Virus record (IMG/VR): IMGVR_UViG_3300042294_002629
Span: 1 to 34,837 of that record
Length of the DNA stretch: 34,837 nt
From: a virus
Strand: one strand, 5' to 3'
Positions within the stretch are counted from its first letter, which is position 1. Each line of letters opens with the position of its first letter. Position numbers and translations under genes: made by a program. Below, piece after piece: positions 30,357-34,837 of this stretch. A model generated the notes under the pieces. The model ran no database searches. It was not told the DNA's origin and was given only the letters and a program-made list of their open reading frames with translations.

Positions 30357-30479
30357 GCCTAACTATCCCATTGCCGCAATATTGCGTGATATATTGTCAA
30401 GTTATGTCTTGACAAAATTTGACAAAAAGTAAAGTTATGACATTACATTTTTGTACGGCAATTGTCCGTACTTGCCGTA
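30357..30479. repeat. Right flank of the cassette cluster: R''-like box and palindromes
   Basis: Starts with GCCTAAC (30357-30363, perfect RYYYAAC). No full inverted-repeat arm pair with a GTTAGGC end follows; a short degenerate site ending GTTATGT at 30401 is conceivable. Two hairpins lie here: TTGTCAAG-TTATGT-CTTGACAA (30394-30415) and TACGGCAA/TTGCCGTA (30454-30479). Region is AT-rich and has no ORF. It also forms the 3' end of the minus-strand gene at 30490. Confidence 0.3.
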
Positions 30480-30489
30480 AGCTTATGCC

Positions 30490-31524
30490 TTATGGCCTTA
30501 CAAATCCTTGCTGAATCAGGCCAGCATTATCGCAGTTAAAGCACAGACCTTCACCTCTTAGGTTCAGCTGCCTTGCCCAGATAGCCAGACTTTGCTGATA
30601 GCCATCAAGGAAAGTTGCCATTGCCCTCTCGGTAAATTCCCGGTTGCCCTGAGCAAAGTAGTTGGCTCTCGGTGAGGCTACCTTCTGCCAGAGTATCTGA
30701 TAGCAGAGCAGATTTGCCCAGGCATCAAGAAGAAACTCCTTTTGCTGGCAAATGAAGCTATCAAGTGAGCATAGCAGCTGAGCATCTATGTACACTCCAG
30801 ACTGGCTATTGTCCTGACTCCATGAATCACCAAAGCCATAGCCAAGCGGAGCAGTTACCGGGAAGATGCTCCACCCATTGCGCCACAGGTAGCTGAAACG
30901 AGAGGCACATTCCAAGTCCATTTGCTGCCATCCATAATCACTGAACATGCCTGTGCTGGTAGGTAGATTGGTGCAGTCAACCGCCACCATAATGTTCAGC
31001 TTGTCAAAGTCTGAGTAGAACTCATTATTGACCGGCACATAATTCATTCCTGGACCAAGATTAACAGTGCCACTATCCAGCAGCTTGCCATCCTGAGTCT
31101 GGAATATAAACCAGTCAATGCCATTGACCGCTGGCCCGGCATTGTAGATATATATCTGCTTAACCCTTAAGGACAAATACTTGCTGCCCTGAATGCTTAC
31201 GAATGTGCCTTTCAGGATAGCCTCTGCCGGAACTACTTGCACCTGCTGCCATTGCTGCACAAACTCCTTTCTGGTCTGGAATAGCACCTGATCTAACTGA
31301 GCCTCTGCTGCGCTGTATAGGGCAGCCTGAATGTCTCTCTTAATCTTAACATAGCTAACATTCTGCGCTGAGTTCCACATGCCCACATAGCTTACCTGCT
31401 CCGGTGTGGCTATCTTATCAAGCAGCTCCGAACTCATGCCGGGATAGTCATTAATGTATAGGCCAGACAATGGCTCACCTGTGGTGCAGCCTTTCAGTCC
31501 GATGTAGTTCTGAAGACAATTCAT
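30490..31524 (-). CDS. Protein of unknown function (344 aa), possibly structural
   Basis: A 344-residue protein: MNCLQNYIGLKGCTTGEPLS at the start, a helical part to about residue 110 and a beta-rich middle (KQIYIYNAGPAVNGIDWFIF, VNLGPGMNYVPVNNEF). Many cysteines, near the end FNCDNAG. The ATG at 31524 is preferred because a longer frame would enter the upstream gene. The sequence type (loose Tyr/Trp/Asn-rich) resembles virion proteins of Bacteroidota phages. It ends the minus-strand lysis block. Role unknown. Confidence 0.5.
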   Translation of the reverse strand: MNCLQNYIGLKGCTTGEPLSGLYINDYPGMSSELLDKIATPEQVSYVGMWNSAQNVSYVKIKRDIQAALYSAAEAQLDQVLFQTRKEFVQQWQQVQVVPAEAILKGTFVSIQGSKYLSLRVKQIYIYNAGPAVNGIDWFIFQTQDGKLLDSGTVNLGPGMNYVPVNNEFYSDFDKLNIMVAVDCTNLPTSTGMFSDYGWQQMDLECASRFSYLWRNGWSIFPVTAPLGYGFGDSWSQDNSQSGVYIDAQLLCSLDSFICQQKEFLLDAWANLLCYQILWQKVASPRANYFAQGNREFTERAMATFLDGYQQSLAIWARQLNLRGEGLCFNCDNAGLIQQGFVRP

Positions 31525-31534
31525 AAGCACAAAG

Positions 31535-31768
31535 TTAATTATTCTCAGCTTTGTCTGAGCCTGCTGAGGTAATGCGGAAAATCTTGCTTGTAAGTGCTGC
31601 CCATGAGCCAAGCACCTGAGCCAAAATAAACATCAGCACCGAATCAGATGCTTGTACCTGGTTAATCTTATAGAGGTAACCCACTCCCAAAAGCAATCCA
31701 ATCAGCACAGCAGTAGTGCAGGTGTAGGCATACACTTGCATCCGCTTGCCGAAGGTATTGCGAATCAT
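31535..31768 (-). CDS. Holin-like small membrane protein
   Basis: A 77-residue protein with two membrane segments, YTCTTAVLIGLLLGVGYLY (about 15-33) and VLMFILAQVLGSWAALTSK (about 44-62), a short amino end with positive charge and a charged carboxyl end (ITSAGSDKAENN). This build matches class II holins. It is three genes from the endolysin. ATGA overlap with the gene upstream. Holin is an inference. Confidence 0.55.
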   Translation of the reverse strand: MIRNTFGKRMQVYAYTCTTAVLIGLLLGVGYLYKINQVQASDSVLMFILAQVLGSWAALTSKIFRITSAGSDKAENN

Positions 31769-32085
31769 AGTCCGGGAATTAATCCCTTCAGCAATCCACC
31801 TACAAATCTGCCCCTCCTCTCTGCTCTCTCCGATTTGCCTGTCTTAGTGGTGGCAACTGAGTCAACATAGATAACTGATTCTGCCACTGCCTTTGTCTGA
31901 GCTTTAATGCTATCAATTCTTGCCTCGCACCGGGCAACTCTGAACAATGCTGCTGTGGTAAAATTCTCGTTGTCCTGGACAAGTTTATCCAGCTTCTGGT
32001 GTGCTTGCTTTGCGAAATACACATCACCTGCAACATAGCCAACCATGAGCAGAAGGACAAAAATTATTTCTCTTGATACGGTCAT
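31765..32085 (-). CDS. Amino-anchored membrane protein, spanin-like
   Basis: A 106-residue protein with one membrane segment at the start (REIIFVLLLMVGYVAGDVYF, about 5-23) and then a helical, charged periplasmic part (KLDKLVQDNENFTTAALFRV, DSIKAQTKAVAESV), ending RRGRFVGGLLKGLIPGL. The shape is that of an inner-membrane spanin. No cysteine-lipobox partner was found. The neighbour genes are endolysin and holin candidates. Confidence 0.5.
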   Translation of the reverse strand: MTVSREIIFVLLLMVGYVAGDVYFAKQAHQKLDKLVQDNENFTTAALFRVARCEARIDSIKAQTKAVAESVIYVDSVATTKTGKSERAERRGRFVGGLLKGLIPGL

Positions 32086-32378
32086 TTTTTTCTTAACTTT
32101 TTGATTTCAACCCAAATTTTTTCATAGCCAGTCATCATCCTGACTTCTCCTTTCTCATCCTCCCACAGGTCTTTTTGCATCATGCGCTTGTGGATGTCAT
32201 GGATAATTACTCCCAAACGGTAGAGTAAAATTACTGCCCAGCCATGTGAGTATGCCCAGGCTTCCAGCTCGTTGTAAAATTGAATATCAGGGTTAGTCAA
32301 ATTCGTAATTAAGATTGCTCCGTAGGCAGGCAAATCACCCATGAATTTGACCAGCTCAGATTTGATTTCTGTTGTCAT
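32082..32378 (-). CDS. Lysis-block protein with one hydrophobic segment
   Basis: A 98-residue protein. Hydrophobic parts are YGAILITNLTNP and AYSHGWAVILLYRLGVIIHD (about 42-61), followed by a charged helical end (KEVRMMTGYEKIWVEIKKLRKK in part). It starts at the last base of the endolysin stop. It could be a holin-type or regulator protein; only place argues for a lysis role. Confidence 0.45.
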   Translation of the reverse strand: MTTEIKSELVKFMGDLPAYGAILITNLTNPDIQFYNELEAWAYSHGWAVILLYRLGVIIHDIHKRMMQKDLWEDEKGEVRMMTGYEKIWVEIKKLRKK

Positions 32379-32752
32379 TAGTATGTCCAGATGAGTGACT
32401 GTGGCTTCGTTGGATCACAATCAACATGGATAAATGTACCTGCAATTCCGATTCGCACAAAGCCAACCTCAAGCAATGCCTGAACAATCTTAAGCCTATT
32501 GACCGAATCATTGCAATGGATGTCGGCAGCCCAGCCTCCCAGATGTGGAGAGTTACTTACTGCTTTATATCCCTTTTTTTTCAAAGAAATATTATGAGCC
32601 TGAGTTCTGAACCCTGAGTTAATCCGGAAGGCAACACCAGCAATTTCTCTGGCCTTGTCCAGCTTAACCAAGAACTCCTCCTTCATGTTGCTTCCTGAAC
32701 CAGGAGCATCGGGGGAGTCAAATTCAGAAAGCTTAAAATACTTCAGTTGCAT
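32378..32752 (-). CDS. Endolysin, peptidase M15 family
   Basis: A 124-residue peptidase of the M15A type (L,D/D-Ala-D-Ala cutting). Metal ligands are visible: NSPHLGGWAADIH with H70 and D77 (HxxxxxxD) and FIHVDCD with H109 (HxD). RINSGFRTQ (43-51) is the usual motif before them. No signal peptide, so release through a holin is expected. It cleaves the peptide bridges of the cell wall to free progeny. Confidence 0.9.
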   Translation of the reverse strand: MQLKYFKLSEFDSPDAPGSGSNMKEEFLVKLDKAREIAGVAFRINSGFRTQAHNISLKKKGYKAVSNSPHLGGWAADIHCNDSVNRLKIVQALLEVGFVRIGIAGTFIHVDCDPTKPQSLIWTY

Positions 32753-32761
32753 GTTGTAAAG

Positions 32762-32998
32762 TTACTTAGTTCTGGTAAATTTTTTAGCAGCACTTTTTAC
32801 TGACTTTTTACCAACACAGCCCCAGGCTTGTCTGCTTAAGTCATTAGGGCAATGTTTCTTCCCCTTGCATTTGGGTATCCCAGAAGACCTCGCACAGTAG
32901 GCATCGCCCTTGGCTGTGCCAGGTGCAATGGAATAGCCCTTTGCACCAAACTTAACAGTCCTGCCATTGACCTTCTTTTGAAACTTCTTCTCAGCCAT
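32762..32998 (-). CDS. Small basic cysteine-containing protein (78 aa)
   Basis: A 78-residue basic protein: VNGRTVKFGAKGYSIAPGTA (11-30), then GDAYCARSSGIPKCKGKKHC (31-50) and WGCVG. The motif FGAKGxxIAPGTxKGDxYCARSxGI is a recognisable small family in phages of Bacteroidota (DUF6321-like, from memory). Four cysteines could bind zinc. The overlap TAATG with the gene upstream indicates coupling. Confidence 0.65.
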   Translation of the reverse strand: MAEKKFQKKVNGRTVKFGAKGYSIAPGTAKGDAYCARSSGIPKCKGKKHCPNDLSRQAWGCVGKKSVKSAAKKFTRTK

Positions 32999-33129
32999 TA
33001 TCTGCCTTGTCCTTTATATGCCTTCTGTCTTGCTGCCTTTGGCTTTCTTGATTTACTATGCTTGCCCTCTCTGCGCTTGCCAAAGCTAATTTTAGCTACC
33101 GGAGTGCTGCCTGTCTTTGCCTTTTTCAT
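32998..33129 (-). CDS. Very basic small protein (43 aa)
   Basis: MKKAKTGSTPVAKISFGKRR then EGKHSKSRKPKAARQKAYKG and QGR. 18 of 43 residues are Lys or Arg. The stop overlaps the next ATG by one base (TAATG). It is the first gene of the leftward lysis block. DNA or RNA binding is likely from composition; a DNA-condensing role is a guess. Confidence 0.6.
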   Translation of the reverse strand: MKKAKTGSTPVAKISFGKRREGKHSKSRKPKAARQKAYKGQGR

Positions 33130-33153
33130 GCTCAAATATCGTTTATTATCACT

Positions 33154-33161
33154 TACTTTTG
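33154..33161 (+). promoter_or_regulatory. Candidate -7 promoter box TACTTTTG
   Basis: TACTTTTG matches TAnnTTTG exactly, 16 bases before the TTG start of the nuclease-like gene. No clear TTTG -33 box. It lies between the divergent basic-protein gene and this gene, where a promoter is needed. Confidence 0.4.
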
Positions 33162-33177
33162 TAATCCTCTATGAGCG

Positions 33178-33678
33178 TTGAAGATAACCTTTACACCCAG
33201 AGAAATGGAGCTGCTCCGGGTGCTTGCCAATGGCAGGCACTTCCTGAAGGATCAGGCCAACCCTAACCGCTATAAGAAGCACTGGGGCAATGACCAGCAG
33301 ACAGCTGACATGCTCGGTGTCATGGGTGAGTATGCTGTCAGTAAGGCTCTCAAGATTCCAATGGATATGTCTTGCGGTCTGGAAGGTGATGGAGGCACTG
33401 ACCTTATGATGGATGAGTATAACATTGATGTCAAGACCACCAAGTATAAGACCGGGAAGTTAGTCTTCAATTTAAATGATGAGCTGAAGGCTGATGTCTA
33501 CATCCTATGCTGGGCAATTGAACAGGCAGCAGAGGTAATTCTACAAGGCTATATCAGAAAGCAAAGCATGGCTGCTGTCATGGTTCAGCAAAACTTAGGC
33601 TATGGCCTCCGAAATGTAATCGAGCAGAGACATTTAAAGCCTATCTCCCTACTTTTAGCTTATAGGGAAGGAAAGTAG
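33178..33678 (+). CDS. PD-(D/E)XK nuclease-like protein
   Basis: A 166-residue protein with the fold pattern of a restriction-endonuclease-like nuclease: GVMGEYAVSKAL (E in helix, about 47-58), GDGGTDLMMDEYNIDVKTT (catalytic D75 and D-x-K at 84-86), then a beta strand and helix. This group includes small phage and archaeal resolvases. The start is TTG at 33178, with ATG at 33205 the shorter option. It is the only gene in its direction between two leftward blocks, with its own promoter candidate. Confidence 0.65.
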   Translation: MKITFTPREMELLRVLANGRHFLKDQANPNRYKKHWGNDQQTADMLGVMGEYAVSKALKIPMDMSCGLEGDGGTDLMMDEYNIDVKTTKYKTGKLVFNLNDELKADVYILCWAIEQAAEVILQGYIRKQSMAAVMVQQNLGYGLRNVIEQRHLKPISLLLAYREGK

Positions 33679-33741
33679 GGTGAAAAGGTAGGGTGAAATT
33701 GTGACAAATTGGAACAGGTTGCCTACAAGTTGTAGTCACCT

Positions 33742-33758
33742 GGGGACAATGTGTCCCC
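33742..33758. terminator. Hairpin between converging genes
   Basis: GGGGACA-ATG-TGTCCCC, a perfect 7-bp stem with a 3-base loop, just after the stop of the gp7-like gene on the minus strand. No T-run on either side, so it would be an RNA-end or weak terminator. It separates this gene from the converging nuclease gene. Confidence 0.45.
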
Positions 33759-33759
33759 A

Positions 33760-34623
33760 TCATCTTAGACCTGCTCTGCCCTTCTCCTTTGCAGCCTCAT
33801 ACTGCTCCTGACTCACAGGCCAAAGCTGATGCCTGCAATTATAGCCTCCTCGGTAAATAAAGATGGTGCTGCTGTTAGTGCCTTTCATTCTGCCATCCCA
33901 GCCTTTTAGATTGGCCCAGGCTTTGACCTGGTCAGTGGTAAAGTATCTGCCTGACCTTGAAACGCAGAAGGCTCTGGAGTCATTTATGACAGTGCCAGCA
34001 TAGAGATAATACTCTACATCCAAATCCTCCGCAATAGTCTGGATATACTCACTGTTAAAGGTCATCACAGCATCATTAGTTGTCTGCTTAATATACCTAT
34101 TCAGAAATGCTGACTCCTCTGGAGTGCCTTCAATAAATCGCCTTAATGTCTTGTTGAGTTCAGACCTTGTGCCTATGCCTGCAATGTTATCCTTTAGTAC
34201 TTCCTGAATTGCTGTGCCAAAGTTTTCCCTGATGCCAGCACCAAGCAGAGCATCCTTGGTTGTGGCTATGTTAGTCTCAAGGATAGCCTTATAGAGAGCC
34301 TTCTTTTCACTGAAGTCACCTAATGCCACAGTGATGTATTCATTGCTTAGCTCCGAAAGCATTTCAAAGCCCTTGATGACCTCAGACACTTGTGCCTGGT
34401 AAGGAGCATTAGTAACAATAGTGTCAGCAATTTCTTTCTTGAGTTTTATCAGCTCCTTCAATGACTTGGCTCTGTCCTTGGGATCAAGTGACAGATTAGA
34501 GGCAAGGTCAATTACCTGATCGGATAACTTGCTGAATACCCTGGGCAGAGCATCATCCATCCGGCTTTCAATTGCCAGCTGAAGTTCCTGAATTTGCTTG
34601 ATTAACTCAGTAGGTGTTGCCAC
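33760..34623 (-). CDS. Phage head morphogenesis protein, SPP1 gp7-like
   Basis: A 287-residue protein. The end holds the gp7/MuF-type head morphogenesis motif: DSRAFCVSRSGRYFTTDQVK (about 212-231), then IYRGGYNCRHQLWPVS (about 254-269), in which the pairs C and C-R-H are typical. The first 200 residues are helical. It starts with GTG at 34623, two bases after the portal stop. SPP1 gp7 binds the portal and helps DNA ejection. It directly follows the portal gene, which supports the reading of the two edge fragments as portal. Confidence 0.85.
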   Translation of the reverse strand: MATPTELIKQIQELQLAIESRMDDALPRVFSKLSDQVIDLASNLSLDPKDRAKSLKELIKLKKEIADTIVTNAPYQAQVSEVIKGFEMLSELSNEYITVALGDFSEKKALYKAILETNIATTKDALLGAGIRENFGTAIQEVLKDNIAGIGTRSELNKTLRRFIEGTPEESAFLNRYIKQTTNDAVMTFNSEYIQTIAEDLDVEYYLYAGTVINDSRAFCVSRSGRYFTTDQVKAWANLKGWDGRMKGTNSSTIFIYRGGYNCRHQLWPVSQEQYEAAKEKGRAGLR

Positions 34624-34625
34624 TA

Positions 34626-34837
34626 TTATTCAATTTCACCCAGAAGTTTATTGATTTTGGCATTGAGTGTTTCAAAAAGTGCAGTGTTGCCTGCCTTACC
34701 TGCTCTCTCAGCAGCAAGTGATAGCTGCTGAATTGCAAGTGGTAGCTTGCCTAAGTTGTCAGCCTCCTCTGCTGCTGAACCTGGCTCAACATCATTGTCC
34801 ATCAATGGCACAATTCCTGACCTAATCTGAGACTGCT
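34626..34837 (-). CDS. Portal protein, carboxyl-terminal part (cut by window edge)
   Basis: An open frame enters from the right edge and ends at 34626. It starts in the middle of a codon and reads QSQIRSGIVPLMDND, then an acidic and Ala/Leu-rich helical tail ending NKLLGEIE. An internal GTG at 34811 can be mistaken for a start but the frame is open to the edge. Taken with the frame that leaves the left edge (ending LAAFIMQ), this is best read as the end of the same portal gene. A direct join of the two ends is out of frame by one base; letting the two terminal bases AG overlap restores the frame. The gp7-like gene starts 2 bases downstream. Confidence 0.6.
   Translation of the reverse strand, partial: QSQIRSGIVPLMDNDVEPGSAAEEADNLGKLPLAIQQLSLAAERAGKAGNTALFETLNAKINKLLGEIE

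Larger units (their letters stand above)
29560..30363 (+). mobile_element. Integron-like gene cassette cluster without an integrase
   Basis: Two single-gene units bounded by attC-like sites, all in the same direction. Unit 1 begins TTATGCG (29686) and ends with R''-like CGCATAAC (30066-30073). Unit 2 begins TTAGGCG (30155) and ends with R''-like CGCCTAAC (30356-30363). In each, the end box is the reverse complement of its own start plus the G before it, as integron cassettes require. The genes are AT-rich (14 G/C in 29881-29940), unlike the phage. The stretch 29478-29811 holds no gene, only the terminator and the first site. No integron integrase was found in the window. This explanation is an inference from pattern. 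Confidence 0.55.

Noticed and set aside
33675-33698. Direct repeat GTAGGGTGAAA twice (33675 and 33688)
   Set aside because: Only two short copies at a gene end; no sign of an attachment site or iteron.
1-34837. CRISPR array, diversity-generating retroelement, transposase, integrase
   Set aside because: No regular repeats with spacers, no reverse transcriptase, DDE or tyrosine-recombinase motif was seen in any frame.

Overview
This window looks like an almost complete genome, about 35 kb, of a tailed phage with a long tail (siphovirus-like) infecting a member of the Bacteroidota. Evidence for the host group is the recurring TAnnTTTG (-7) promoter box typical of Bacteroidota in front of genes, the A/T-rich leaders without a Shine-Dalgarno sequence, and protein families common in phages of that phylum. 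No integrase, transposase, rRNA, tRNA or CRISPR array was seen. The portal gene runs off the left end on the minus strand and its carboxyl end comes in from the right end, so the window is probably a circular or circularly permuted genome opened inside the portal gene.

Reading leftwards on the minus strand from 20480: a VRR-NUC nuclease, a SAM methyltransferase, two small membrane proteins, a structured leader with a 30-residue ORF, a replication initiator-like protein, DnaB helicase, small proteins, a ParB-methyltransferase fusion, terminase small and large subunits, three small proteins, the tape measure protein (flanked on both sides by intrinsic terminators, each followed by a -7 box), tail-tip and fibre proteins, a tail protein with an Ig/PKD-like end, and the portal. 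Across the ends this continues with an SPP1 gp7-like head morphogenesis protein (34623-33760).

Two further minus-strand blocks are late: a lysis block (33129-30490: small basic proteins, M15 peptidase endolysin, three small membrane proteins, a 344-residue protein of unknown role) and a head block (27165-22989: connector and tail-completion proteins, a GT25 glycosyltransferase, a scaffold-like protein, major capsid protein).

The plus strand carries three islands. 20541-22907 holds early replication and recombination genes (a possible regulator with two HTH-like halves, a protein with an SSB-like tail, a Gp157-family protein). 27243-29477 holds small accessory genes, a GT2 glycosyltransferase and a DUF3310 protein. 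33178-33678 is a lone PD-(D/E)XK nuclease-like gene. The islands start at divergent promoter regions and end at hairpins.

The most striking item is at 29560-30363: two attC-like inverted-repeat sites bound AT-rich single-gene units exactly as in integron cassettes. The first bases of each unit are the reverse complement of the R''-like box at its own end. No integron integrase is in the window, so this would be a cassette cluster without an integrase carried by a phage. Other points of interest are a DnaJ-like double CxxCxGxG element inside the portal, an AT-rich exchanged centre in the methyltransferase, a structured RNA that doubles as a small ORF, and a 109-base dual-coding overlap.
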